DNA of 64,000 bases from Aeromonas allosaccharophila (GTDB lineage: Bacteria; Pseudomonadota; Gammaproteobacteria; Enterobacterales; Aeromonadaceae): positions 92,433-156,432 of the forward strand of contig NZ_CDBR01000023.1 of the NCBI RefSeq assembly GCF_000819685.1, read 5' to 3'. Positions 8,947 to 17,615 of this stretch are shown here, piece by piece. A model generated the notes under the pieces. It made no database searches, was not told the DNA's origin, and was given only the letters and a program-made list of their open reading frames with translations. The position numbers were made by a program, and so were the translations under genes. Numbering within the stretch: position 1 is the stretch's first letter; the number at the start of each line of letters is the position of its first letter.

Positions 8947-9168
8947 TTGGCGGTTTGCAGTGGGCCGTCGGCCTGTCACGGGCCCGAAAATAACTGTGAG
9001 TCAGCCTTCACTTCAGCAGAGCGATTGGCGGTTTTATTGCCAATCCGCTCACATATCCCTCTTTTTCAGCTTGAGCCTGATGGGCTTGCCGCCTAATTTC
9101 TCGATCACTGAAACGATTCAGCTTTCACGAAAACCATTCACAAGAACAAGAGACACGAGGATAAATCC
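8947..9168 (+). promoter_or_regulatory. leader region with hairpin and LacI-type half-palindrome
   Basis: Upstream of the 9169 gene. A stem with ATTGGC/GCCAAT and flanking AGCG/CGCT spans 9020-9049. TGAAACGATTCA at 9109-9120 is a near-palindrome resembling LacI/GalR-family operators. GAGG sits just before the start codon of the next gene. The operator assignment is inference. Confidence 0.35.
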
Positions 9169-10383
9169 ATGTTGAAGAAACTCTCCATTGCCGTTCTGCT
9201 CGCCCTGGGCGCGAGCTCAGGCCAGGCCGCCGAATTCCTGTTGACCGACTCCCAGCAGGGGCTGGATGTGGGGGATTGGAAGATAAGCAGCGACAAGCTG
9301 GGTATCAAGAGTCAGGTTCCTTTCTCCATCGAGAAGAAGCGGCTGCACGGCGGACGGCAGGAGGGAGTGGATCTGTTGATCGTCGACAACGGCGTGATGA
9401 AAATTACCCTGGTGCCGACCCGAGGCATGGGGATCAAGGAGGTCAAGGGCGCCGATCTGCGCCTCGGTTGGGATTCTCCCGTCAAGGAGGTGGTCAACCC
9501 GGCCTTCATCGATCTGGAGAGCCGCGCCGGTCTCGGTTGGCTCGATGGCTTCAATGAGATGTTGGTGCGCTGCGGTTACGAGTGGACAGGTCACCCCGGG
9601 GTGGACGATGACGGTCGACTCAAGAGCCTGCATGGCCGGGTGCAGAACATACCGGCATCCGTGGTCAGCGTGACTATCGATGAGGAGCCGCCCTATGCCA
9701 TTCATGTGCTGGGTAGAGTGGATGAGCGCACCTTCAAGATGAGCGAGCTGGTGACCTGGACCCAGCTGAGCGTAGTGCCCGGTCAGGCGGAATTTTCCCT
9801 GCAGGACAAGCTGACCAACCACGCGGATTATGAGAACGAGTACCAGATCATCTACCACAGCAATTTCGGGGCGCCGATCCTGGAAGAGGGAGCGCAAGTC
9901 AGCACGCCGGTGAAGCAGATTTCCCCGTTCAACGACTACGCCAAGGCAGGCCTGAAGAGCTGGCAAACTTATCTGGGGCCGACCAAGGGCTTCGACGAGA
10001 TGGTGTTCAACCTGGTGCCTTACAGCGATGCCAATGGCAACACCCTGGCGGTGCTGAACAACAAAGCTGGCAGCGCCGGGGTGGCGGTGGGTTACAACAC
10101 CAAACAGTTACCTGTGCTGACGCTGTGGAAGAACACCGACACCCGGGCCCAGGGGTATGTGACGGGTATCGAGCCTGGCACCAGCTATGCCTACAGCACC
10201 AAGTACCAGCGTCCGCTGGGGCTGGTGCCCAAGATCCAGCCGGGCGAGACCAAGACCTTCGATCTGACTTATCGTCTGCTGCGCAATGGGGATGAGGTGA
10301 AGCAGGCGCTGGCAGAGGTGGACAAGATCCAGGGGGGGCGTCCCACCGAGATGCGCGAGTTGCCACTGGTCAAGCTCCCCTGA
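9169..10383 (+). CDS. secreted DUF4432 / aldose-1-epimerase-like protein
   Basis: 404 residues with a clear signal peptide (LSIAVLLALGASSGQAA). The body resembles DUF4432 galactose-mutarotase-fold proteins: VPTRGMGIKEV near residue 85, GFNEMLVRCGYEWTGHPG near 130, and YHSNFGAPILEEGA near 230. These proteins are thought to act on sugars, but the substrate is unknown. Export to the periplasm is unusual for an epimerase-fold enzyme and suggests a role in processing external sugars (inference). It stands alone between two terminators. Confidence 0.8.
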   Translation: MLKKLSIAVLLALGASSGQAAEFLLTDSQQGLDVGDWKISSDKLGIKSQVPFSIEKKRLHGGRQEGVDLLIVDNGVMKITLVPTRGMGIKEVKGADLRLGWDSPVKEVVNPAFIDLESRAGLGWLDGFNEMLVRCGYEWTGHPGVDDDGRLKSLHGRVQNIPASVVSVTIDEEPPYAIHVLGRVDERTFKMSELVTWTQLSVVPGQAEFSLQDKLTNHADYENEYQIIYHSNFGAPILEEGAQVSTPVKQISPFNDYAKAGLKSWQTYLGPTKGFDEMVFNLVPYSDANGNTLAVLNNKAGSAGVAVGYNTKQLPVLTLWKNTDTRAQGYVTGIEPGTSYAYSTKYQRPLGLVPKIQPGETKTFDLTYRLLRNGDEVKQALAEVDKIQGGRPTEMRELPLVKLP

Positions 10384-10403
10384 TCTCTTGTCAGACAGTA
10401 AAA

Positions 10404-10428
10404 AGCCGCTCGATGAGCGGCTTTTTTA
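10404..10428. terminator. bidirectional terminator
   Basis: AGCCGCTC/GAGCGGCT stem with an A run before and a T run after; serves the convergent genes on both sides. Confidence 0.88.
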
Positions 10429-10449
10429 TTGCTTGGAACCTGAGCGATA

Positions 10450-12240
10450 TCAGACGTGGTTATACATGGCCTCGATTTCGCTCTGGTACTTGGCCTCGAT
10501 GATCTTGCGGCGCAGCTTCATGGTGGGGGTGAGTTCACCCAGCTCCATGGAGAAGGCGCTCGGCAGCAGGGTGAACTTCTTCACCTGCTCGAACTTGGCC
10601 AGCTCTTTTTGCAAGTCGGCGATGCGGGCCTCGAAGAACTCCTTCACCCGGGAGTTGCGCAGCAGCTCGCTCTTGCACTGGTACTGCAGGTTGATGGAGC
10701 GGGCGTACTCTTCCAGCGACTCGAAGCAGGGGACGATCAGTGCCGAGACGAAGTGGCGGGCATCGGCGACGATGGCGATCTGCTCGATAAAGCGATCCTT
10801 GCCGATGGTCCCTTCCACCAGTTGCGGGGCCACATATTTGCCGTTGGAGGTCTTCATTAGCTCCTTGAGGCGCTCGGTGAAGTAGATATTGCCCTGGCTA
10901 TCGAGCTCACCGGCATCGCCGGTACGCAGGAAGCCATCTTCGGTCATCACCTCGGCGGTGGCGTCCGGCTTGTTGTAGTAGCCGCGCATCACGGTGGGGG
11001 AGCGCACCAGCAGCTCGTTGTTCTCACCCAGCTTCACTTCGATGCCGTTCAGAGCCGTGCCGATGGAGCCGAGCTTGAACTGGCTGTCTTCATAGCAGCA
11101 GACGGTGGCGGTGGTTTCGGTCATGCCGTAGCCGTACTTGAGATTGAGCCCCATCGCCTGGAAGAAGAGGTTTACATCGTCGGCGAGACGGGCGCCTGCC
11201 ACCGGCAGGAAGCGGGTACGGCCGCCAAAGCGGGCACGCAGCTTGCGAAACACCAGTCGCTCCGCCAGCCAGAGCTGGGCATAGAGTTGCGGGGAGGCGG
11301 ATTTGCCCGCCTGACGGGTAGCAACCATCTGCTTGCCTACCTTGGTCGCCCAGCCAAACAGGGCGCGACGCAGGGCCGGCGCCTGAGCCACCTTGGCCTG
11401 GATCATGGCGTAGGCCTTCTCGTAGAGGCGCGGCACGGCGCACATCACGGTCGGTTGTACTTCGCCAATCACATCCATCACTTTCTGCGGGTCGCGGATA
11501 TAGACGTTTTCGCCACCGCAGTAGAGCACGTAGAAACTCCAGACCCGCTCGAACACATGGCTGAGCGGCAGCATGCAGAGCGACACATCCTGCGGATTAA
11601 GGTCGAGGCGGCTGTTGTGCATTTCGAAACAGGCGGCAACGTTGGCAAAATCGAGCATCACCCCCTTGGGTTCGCCGGTGGTGCCGGAGGTGTAGATCAG
11701 GGTCAGCAGGTCGTCCATCCGGTACTGACTCTCGCGCTCGTGCAGCACCTGTTCACTTGGCTGATGGTTGCCGGAGACCAGAAACTCCTGGAAGTGGCTC
11801 GCTTGCGGACAGCCGCGCAGGTTGACGCTGCCATCGAGGGCGACGATCTGGCGGATTTCGCCATCCTCTAACAAGTTAAGCGCCTGATCGAACTGGGGCT
11901 GTTCCCCGACGAACAGCAGGCCGATGTTGGCATCGCGCACGATATAGCGCAGCTGTTCGAGGGTGCTGGTGGGGTAGATTGGGACACTGACGCCGCGGGC
12001 GGCAAGGATGCCGAGATCGGCCTGGGTCCACTCCGGCATGTTGCGGGCGTAGATGCCGACCATTTCGGTTGGCTGGTGGCCGGCACGGATCAGCGCCTGG
12101 GCGCAGTAGTCCATGGCCTGGCCCAGAGTACGCCAGCCGATGGCGCGCCACTGGCCATCTTGCTGAACCCGCAGGACAGCCTTGTTGCCAAGCTGGGCAA
12201 TACGTTCACGCATCAGTCGAACCAGATGAAGCTTCGGCAT
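10450..12240 (-). CDS. AMP-dependent long-chain acyl-CoA synthetase
   Basis: 596-residue adenylate-forming enzyme that activates fatty acids to acyl-CoA. Motifs seen are the P-loop-like LIYTSGTTGEPKGVML around residue 180, YGMTETTATVCC around 375, and LRTGDAGELDSQGNIYFTER around 445, in the order of the ANL superfamily. Overall form matches the FAA1/FadD15-like branch rather than classic FadD. AAAGGA lies ten bases before the ATG. It is transcribed toward the shared terminator at 10404. Confidence 0.88.
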   Translation of the reverse strand: MPKLHLVRLMRERIAQLGNKAVLRVQQDGQWRAIGWRTLGQAMDYCAQALIRAGHQPTEMVGIYARNMPEWTQADLGILAARGVSVPIYPTSTLEQLRYIVRDANIGLLFVGEQPQFDQALNLLEDGEIRQIVALDGSVNLRGCPQASHFQEFLVSGNHQPSEQVLHERESQYRMDDLLTLIYTSGTTGEPKGVMLDFANVAACFEMHNSRLDLNPQDVSLCMLPLSHVFERVWSFYVLYCGGENVYIRDPQKVMDVIGEVQPTVMCAVPRLYEKAYAMIQAKVAQAPALRRALFGWATKVGKQMVATRQAGKSASPQLYAQLWLAERLVFRKLRARFGGRTRFLPVAGARLADDVNLFFQAMGLNLKYGYGMTETTATVCCYEDSQFKLGSIGTALNGIEVKLGENNELLVRSPTVMRGYYNKPDATAEVMTEDGFLRTGDAGELDSQGNIYFTERLKELMKTSNGKYVAPQLVEGTIGKDRFIEQIAIVADARHFVSALIVPCFESLEEYARSINLQYQCKSELLRNSRVKEFFEARIADLQKELAKFEQVKKFTLLPSAFSMELGELTPTMKLRRKIIEAKYQSEIEAMYNHV

Positions 12241-12425
12241 CAGTCAAACATCCTTTAATTACAGTTGTACGCCCGCGAGGGCACTAAAAATCGGGCTAGA
12301 GTTTAAACTCCAACATTACAGCTTACAAGTGTTCGCCGTTTGTCTTGGATCACAAAGAGTGCAAATAGCTACGCCTTCGGGCAGGCTGGCCGATACTGCA
12401 AGGGAGTGCAAAGAGGGTTAACGAT

Positions 12426-12971
12426 ATGAATCTGTGGGTGAAAGGGGCGTTGGCTGCAGTCGGGCTCATGGTGGTGGGGGGCTGTGCAGCCTGGTTCTTT
12501 TTTGGCAAGGGGGCACAGGGGCCCGCCAATCCCTGGTATCAGGGAGCCGAGGGGTATCATCAGGCCCAGCAACAGGCGCTGGCGTTGGGTTATCCGCTGC
12601 TCTATGTGCTGGAGACCCCCAAGTGCCGCCGCTGCGGCGATCTGGAGAAGAAATTCTGGCAGAGCAAGGAGATGGCAGGCCCGCTCGCCCGGCTGGTGAA
12701 GGTGCGGCTCAACCCGGGCAAGGGGGATGGCAGCGAGCAGATCCTGCGCCGCTTTCCCAAGGTCGCCACACCGCCCGGTATCTATATCCAGCAGCCGGGG
12801 CAGCCCCTCAGGCCCATCAAGGTCGTGGTGGATATCGACCAGATCTGGATGCCGGGAAAAACCTGGCAGCGGGGCTTCTATATGCCGCTCTCTGCCGCCG
12901 GATTCGAGGCGGTGGTGCACACAACCCTCTCCTTGCAGGATCCTGCGCTGGATAACGCCCCCCTCGATTGA
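12426..12971 (+). CDS. membrane-anchored thioredoxin-like protein
   Basis: 181 residues. An N-terminal anchor (WVKGALAAVGLMVVGGCAAW) could be a transmembrane helix or, through VGGC, a lipoprotein signal. A CxxC (CRRC) follows LLYVLETPK, the placement of a thioredoxin active site, with a probable cis-Pro later (ATPPGIYI). Probably a periplasm-facing thiol-disulphide protein; the usual WCxxC tryptophan is absent. Monocistronic, convergent with rimI. Confidence 0.65.
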   Translation: MNLWVKGALAAVGLMVVGGCAAWFFFGKGAQGPANPWYQGAEGYHQAQQQALALGYPLLYVLETPKCRRCGDLEKKFWQSKEMAGPLARLVKVRLNPGKGDGSEQILRRFPKVATPPGIYIQQPGQPLRPIKVVVDIDQIWMPGKTWQRGFYMPLSAAGFEAVVHTTLSLQDPALDNAPLD

Positions 12972-13009
12972 AGGGGAACAAGGTGCCGGAGTGCGGCGAA
13001 CAGGCTGTA

Positions 13010-13459
13010 TCAGCCGAAATCGAACAGCCGCGACATTAGCACTGCATCTTCCCGATCGTTGCCAGTGCCGTAGTAGTCGGCGCGGCGGCAATATTCGGCA
13101 AAACCGGCGCTCTCGTAGAGGTTGATGGCGGTCTGGTTACCGGCCCGCACCTCGAGAAACCAGGCCTCTGCGCCGGCTTGCTTGCTGCGTGCCAGATAGG
13201 CCTGCAACAGCGCCCGTCCCAACCCCTTGCCCTGAAACGCCGGATGCACGCAGATGTTCATCAGCGAGCTGTCACCGGCCACCAGATCCGAGATATAGAA
13301 GCCCGCCGGGCGGCCATCTACCAGCATCAAGCCGTTGAGATAGCGAGGGCCGAAGCAGGAGAGCAGGTTGGCCTGACTCCACGGCTCCTTGTGAGCGGCT
13401 TGCTCGATGGGGTAGACAAGGTCGAAATCGCTCTCGAGCAGGGGACGAAACTCAGGCAT
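13010..13459 (-). CDS. rimI: ribosomal protein S18-alanine N-acetyltransferase
   Basis: 149-residue GNAT enzyme acetylating the N terminus of ribosomal protein S18. Acetyl-CoA binding motif VHPAFQGKGLGRALL and the RimI-type ending LEVRAGNQTAINLYESAGF are present. The start at 13459 has GGAG five bases upstream and gives the family's usual 148-149 residues; longer in-frame starts add an unlikely tail. It lies 121 bases downstream of holD on the same strand, the conserved holD-rimI arrangement of enterobacteria. Confidence 0.93.
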   Translation of the reverse strand: MPEFRPLLESDFDLVYPIEQAAHKEPWSQANLLSCFGPRYLNGLMLVDGRPAGFYISDLVAGDSSLMNICVHPAFQGKGLGRALLQAYLARSKQAGAEAWFLEVRAGNQTAINLYESAGFAEYCRRADYYGTGNDREDAVLMSRLFDFG

Positions 13460-13580
13460 GGGGGCTCCGGATGGCAGCATTGTGGGCACCAGGGTTGGCA
13501 GAGGCGGCGGCAGGGGCAGCGTGTGTAAAATCAGGTAAAAAGAGCAGCATCACGGTGGGGCTTGGCGGCATGATGCAGGA

Positions 13581-14006
13581 TCACGCCGCGCTGGCCGCAA
13601 GGTGCTGGCGCAGTTGTTGCCACAGGGCGCGCTTTTGCGCGGCGCTGGGGGCGAGCGGGCAGATTAGCGCATCCGGCCGCGCGGGGTTGGCCTCCGTCAG
13701 CCAGAGCAGCGGTGAGGCGTCCGCCCTTTGCAGGTCGGCGGGCGGCAGCTCGCTGAGCAGGGAGACCTCATCGGGCGTCATACCGAGCAGCTGGCAGATA
13801 TCCGCCAGCAGCGTGGTGGCAGGCAGGCTAGGTGCCAGCAGCCAGAGTTTGCCGCTGGGCAGCGGTGCGCTGCTGGCCGGGGCCGTCTGGCCGGTATGTT
13901 GCTCAAGTTCGGGAGCAGGTTCTGCGCCCAGCAATGCCGGACGACGCAGCTGCCAGCTTTGAATGCCCATGCGGGCCAACATGCTCTGACGAACGGGATC
14001 TTGCAT
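13581..14006 (-). CDS. holD: DNA polymerase III psi subunit
   Basis: 141 residues. HolD links the clamp-loader complex to single-strand binding protein through chi. The N-terminal SMLARMGIQSWQLRRPALLG matches the conserved opening of HolD, and the length fits the 137-residue E. coli protein. The start at 14006 is preferred (GAGTGAG upstream); an ATG at 14033 lacks a ribosome site. Position before rimI supports the call, since the family itself diverges quickly. Confidence 0.85.
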   Translation of the reverse strand: MQDPVRQSMLARMGIQSWQLRRPALLGAEPAPELEQHTGQTAPASSAPLPSGKLWLLAPSLPATTLLADICQLLGMTPDEVSLLSELPPADLQRADASPLLWLTEANPARPDALICPLAPSAAQKRALWQQLRQHLAASAA

Positions 14007-14324
14007 CTGGGGCGACTCACTCTTGATCTGCATTGGGGAAAATCGTGTTGCGCAGGGTACACTCGAACCGGTTTTGCTGCACCCTTTGCAACGTATCATC
14101 TGGCGCATGCGGGTATGACACGCTGGCCATGATGCTGATAACCACTCTGGCCACGTATGGGCGCTGCAACGGTATCGCACCGCCTTGGCGTTTTTTCCTG
14201 CCAGAGTCGGGTATTCTGCGGCAAGAGATACCAGAATAAACATCATAACAAGACAAAACCCAAGGTCGAACAAATGGATATCGCACCTTGGGGCTATCAT
14301 CATCCCAGCTTCGGAACAGTCTCT
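14007..14324. promoter_or_regulatory. divergent promoter region holD / ravA
   Basis: 318 bases between divergent genes. TATTCT at 14212-14217 is a possible -10 for ravA. No gene is visible; open frames here are N-terminal extensions of ravA and holD without coding character. Confidence 0.35.
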
Positions 14325-15938
14325 ATGTCGTCTTTAGCTCAAGCCCAGAACCCCGCGCGTCTTATTCCCATCCAGGAGCGGCTGCCCCGGCTGCTGGCGG
14401 CCCTTGGCGAGGGGCTCTACGAACGGCAGGATGCCCTGCGCCTCGGTCTGCTGGCCGCCCTCAGTGGCGAGAGCCTCTTCTTGCTGGGCCCGCCCGGCAT
14501 CGCCAAGAGCCTGATTGCCCGCCGCCTCAAGCTGGCATTTCACGACGCTCGCCATTTTGAATACCTGATGACCCGTTTCAGTACGCCGGAGGAGGTGTTT
14601 GGCCCTCTCTCCATTCAGGCGTTGAAGGAGGATGGCAAATACCTGCGCCTCACCGCCGGTTATCTGCCGGAGGCCGAGGTGGTGTTCCTCGACGAGATCT
14701 GGAAGGCGGGCCCCGCCATCCTCAACACCCTGCTCACCGCCATCAACGAGCGGCAGTTCCGCAATGGCGACAGCCAGCACCCCATCCCGATGCGCTTGCT
14801 GGTGACCGCCTCCAACGAGCTGCCGGCGCCGGATAGCGGGCTGGAGGCGCTCTACGACCGGATGCTGGTGCGGATCTGGATGGACCGGGTGCAGGAGAAG
14901 TCGAATTTTCAGGCGATGCTGGCCAGTGATGGCCATGCCCACCAGAACTTGCCGGAATCCTTGCAGATCCGGGGGGATGAGTACGAGCAGTGGCAGAGCC
15001 AGATTGAGCAGGTGCGCCTGCCTGATGCCTGTTTCGAGCTGATCTATCAACTGCGCCAGCAGCTCGATAGCCAGCTGGCCCACCGCTGTTATGTGTCGGA
15101 TCGCCGCTGGAAGAAGGCGGTACGGCTTATCAAGGCGAGTGCCTTCTTCAATGGCCGCGACGAGGTGGCCCCCCTCGACCTGCTGCTGTTCAAGGATTGC
15201 CTCTGGCATGACGAGGAGTCCCGCACCACCCTGATGGAGATGATGACCGAGTTCTCCCGTCTCTATGGTTATCAGCAACTGGCGATGACCCGCCAGCTGC
15301 TGGCGCTGCGCGATCAGTTCAAACAGCTGAAACAGAGCGTGGCCCAGCGGCTCTGCACCAAAGCGCGCCAGCGCAAGCAGTGGTTTGGCCGCCGCGCCCG
15401 GGGCATCGAGATCCCGCTCGCCAATGCCAGACCCTTTGGCAAGCAGGTGCACTTTCATCTGCTCACTCCGGCGCCGCTGGATGGCAGCGATCCCGAGCGC
15501 CTCACTCGCACACTGGTGTTCGATCGCACCCTGCTCTCCCACTGGCGCCCCACCGGCGAGGCGCTGGTCGGCTATCAGTTCGGCAACCCGAAAGAGGGGC
15601 ACTACGAGCTGGTGCTCGATGATGAACTGCGGCTGCAGGTGCTCGATATCCAGCGCCAGCAGATCCCGCTGGTATTGATGGAGCGCAACGCCATTCCCGA
15701 AGTGGTGCTGGAGCCCTGGTTGCAGGCGCTCGACGAGCAACTGGTCCAGGTCGGCAAGGTGATGCAGGAACTCAAACAGCAGCGCAGCCTGTTCGAGCGT
15801 CATCAACAACACCTCTTTATCGCCTCACGCTGGCTGCAGCAGGTGGAAGACAGTTTCTTCGTGCTGAACCGGGATCTCGAACTGTTGCGCAGCGAGTTGG
15901 TGCAGTGGCGCGAACGGTTGCCAAGGCTGGACGAGTAA
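14325..15938 (+). CDS. ravA: MoxR-type AAA+ ATPase RavA
   Basis: 537 residues. The N-terminal AAA+ module has Walker A GPPGIAKSLIARRL near residue 55 and Walker B VVFLDEIWKAG near 115, followed by sensor segment TASNELPAP. The rest matches the LARA/triple-helical regions of RavA. In E. coli, RavA and ViaA together affect fumarate reductase, respiration and aminoglycoside sensitivity. ATG 14325 matches the conserved beginning; an ATG at 14274 with AAGG eight bases upstream would add 17 residues and cannot be excluded. The stop lies nine bases before viaA. Confidence 0.94.
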   Translation: MSSLAQAQNPARLIPIQERLPRLLAALGEGLYERQDALRLGLLAALSGESLFLLGPPGIAKSLIARRLKLAFHDARHFEYLMTRFSTPEEVFGPLSIQALKEDGKYLRLTAGYLPEAEVVFLDEIWKAGPAILNTLLTAINERQFRNGDSQHPIPMRLLVTASNELPAPDSGLEALYDRMLVRIWMDRVQEKSNFQAMLASDGHAHQNLPESLQIRGDEYEQWQSQIEQVRLPDACFELIYQLRQQLDSQLAHRCYVSDRRWKKAVRLIKASAFFNGRDEVAPLDLLLFKDCLWHDEESRTTLMEMMTEFSRLYGYQQLAMTRQLLALRDQFKQLKQSVAQRLCTKARQRKQWFGRRARGIEIPLANARPFGKQVHFHLLTPAPLDGSDPERLTRTLVFDRTLLSHWRPTGEALVGYQFGNPKEGHYELVLDDELRLQVLDIQRQQIPLVLMERNAIPEVVLEPWLQALDEQLVQVGKVMQELKQQRSLFERHQQHLFIASRWLQQVEDSFFVLNRDLELLRSELVQWRERLPRLDE

Positions 15939-15947
15939 GGAGCGCTC

Positions 15948-17402
15948 ATGCTTGAGATCGGCATGCTGGATCTGGGGCTCCTGATGGGCGAAGGGGAGCT
16001 GGCGGGAGAGGTGGTGGCGCTGCTGGCGGCCTCTCCCAAGATTTCCGAATTTATCCGGCGCTCTCCGCTGCAGGGCAAGCTGCTGAAAAAGCGCCTGCAG
16101 AGCTGGGGCGAGCAGCTTGGCGAGGAGATCCGTCACAAGCCGGTGCCGGTGGCGCTGGAGCAGGAGTACCTGCTCTATCAGGCGCACCGGCAACTGCCGA
16201 TGACCGAGTTGATTGGTCGCCTGCCCGGCCTGCTGGAGTCGCTGGAGCAGTACAGCCCCTTCGCCGGTGAGGCCCGATCCTTGGTGCGCCAGCTGATGGC
16301 TCACCCCACCGAGGGGCTGCGCCAGCTCTTTATCGACAAGTGGCGAGCCAGTCTGGTGGGGAGCCTGTTGCAGTTGCAGCAGCAGATCGCCGAGGCGGAG
16401 CGGGAGAAGCAGCGTCAGGAGATTGAAGATCAGCTGCTGGCGAGCCGCACCTTGGCCGATGCCCTCGATCCCAACCAGATTTCCGCTGGCGGCCTTTGGG
16501 ATCTGGCGCAGGGACACTGGCACAAGCGCAGTCTGGTGCTGATCAAGCAATATGCCCGCATGTTGCAGCGCGAGCCCTTGCTGGCGGAGATCGCGGGTCT
16601 GCTCGGGCGCAGCGAGCGGGATCGGCGAGCGCAGGAACAACCGGTGCCGCCGGTCGAGGTGCTGGAGCTGGAGCCCGCCCCCAGCGATGATGTGCCGGAC
16701 GATCTGGTGGGCATTCATCAGGCCAGCGATCTGATGCGGCTATTGCCAAGCGAGGCGGTGATGCTGGGGCTGCCGGAGCTGGAGCTGGAGTTCTATCGCC
16801 GCTATCTGGAGCGGCGCCTGCTCAGTTACCAGTCGCGCGGCACGTTGCCGCGCCAGCGCATCATGCTGCGCACCCCCGAGCAGGGCGGCAAGCAACTGCA
16901 GCAGCGTGGCCCTTTCATCGTCTGTGTCGATACCTCCGGCTCCATGGGCGGATATCCGGAGGAGTGTGCCAAGGCGCTGTTTCTGGCGTTGCTCAAGGTG
17001 GCGATGGATGAGAAGCGTGGCTGCTACCTGATGCTCTTCTCCACCGAGGTGGCGACCCTCGAGATCACCGCAGATACCGGTCTGGAGAAGGCGGAGCGCT
17101 TTCTCTCCATGAGTTTTCACGGTGGTACCGACCTGGTGCCTTGCCTGGAAAAAGCGCTGGCCAAGCTCGATGATCCCGCCTTTGCCAAGGCCGATGTGCT
17201 GGTCATCTCCGACTTTATTGCCCAGAGCCTGCCCCATCCCCTGCTCGATCAGATGAATCGCTATCGTCAGCGCCAGACCCGTTTTCACGCCGTCGCCATG
17301 TCCCGTCATGCCAAACCGGCCTTGCTGCGGGTGTTCGACAACAGCTGGCTGCTCGATTGCGGCTTGCGTGGTCGGTTGTTGCGGCGCTGGCAGCATCACT
17401 AG
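15948..17402 (+). CDS. viaA: VWA domain protein ViaA
   Basis: 484 residues, the usual length. The C-terminal von Willebrand A domain has an intact metal-ion site: CVDTSGSMGG (DxSxS) near 328, a Thr in GGTDL near 395, and VLVISDF near 425. The long helical N-terminal region is typical of the family. TAAGGAG overlapping the ravA stop provides the ribosome site, so the two genes form one operon. Confidence 0.95.
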   Translation: MLEIGMLDLGLLMGEGELAGEVVALLAASPKISEFIRRSPLQGKLLKKRLQSWGEQLGEEIRHKPVPVALEQEYLLYQAHRQLPMTELIGRLPGLLESLEQYSPFAGEARSLVRQLMAHPTEGLRQLFIDKWRASLVGSLLQLQQQIAEAEREKQRQEIEDQLLASRTLADALDPNQISAGGLWDLAQGHWHKRSLVLIKQYARMLQREPLLAEIAGLLGRSERDRRAQEQPVPPVEVLELEPAPSDDVPDDLVGIHQASDLMRLLPSEAVMLGLPELELEFYRRYLERRLLSYQSRGTLPRQRIMLRTPEQGGKQLQQRGPFIVCVDTSGSMGGYPEECAKALFLALLKVAMDEKRGCYLMLFSTEVATLEITADTGLEKAERFLSMSFHGGTDLVPCLEKALAKLDDPAFAKADVLVISDFIAQSLPHPLLDQMNRYRQRQTRFHAVAMSRHAKPALLRVFDNSWLLDCGLRGRLLRRWQHH

Positions 17403-17615
17403 TAACCGGGAGGGCTCTACGTTACGTTGTGCCCTCTTGCCGCCGTGATTGTCCCGCGAGCGTCCAAGTCAATGATGTCGCTGTAAAATGTGACCAGACA
17501 GCCATTCGGGCGGCAGCGCGGGACTCAGGTCTTTACAACCCTTGTTGCAGGGGAAAAGATAGTGATTTTCCGGCATCCACTGCCCGATGACCTCTCCCAT
17601 TCACCCGGAGTCTTT

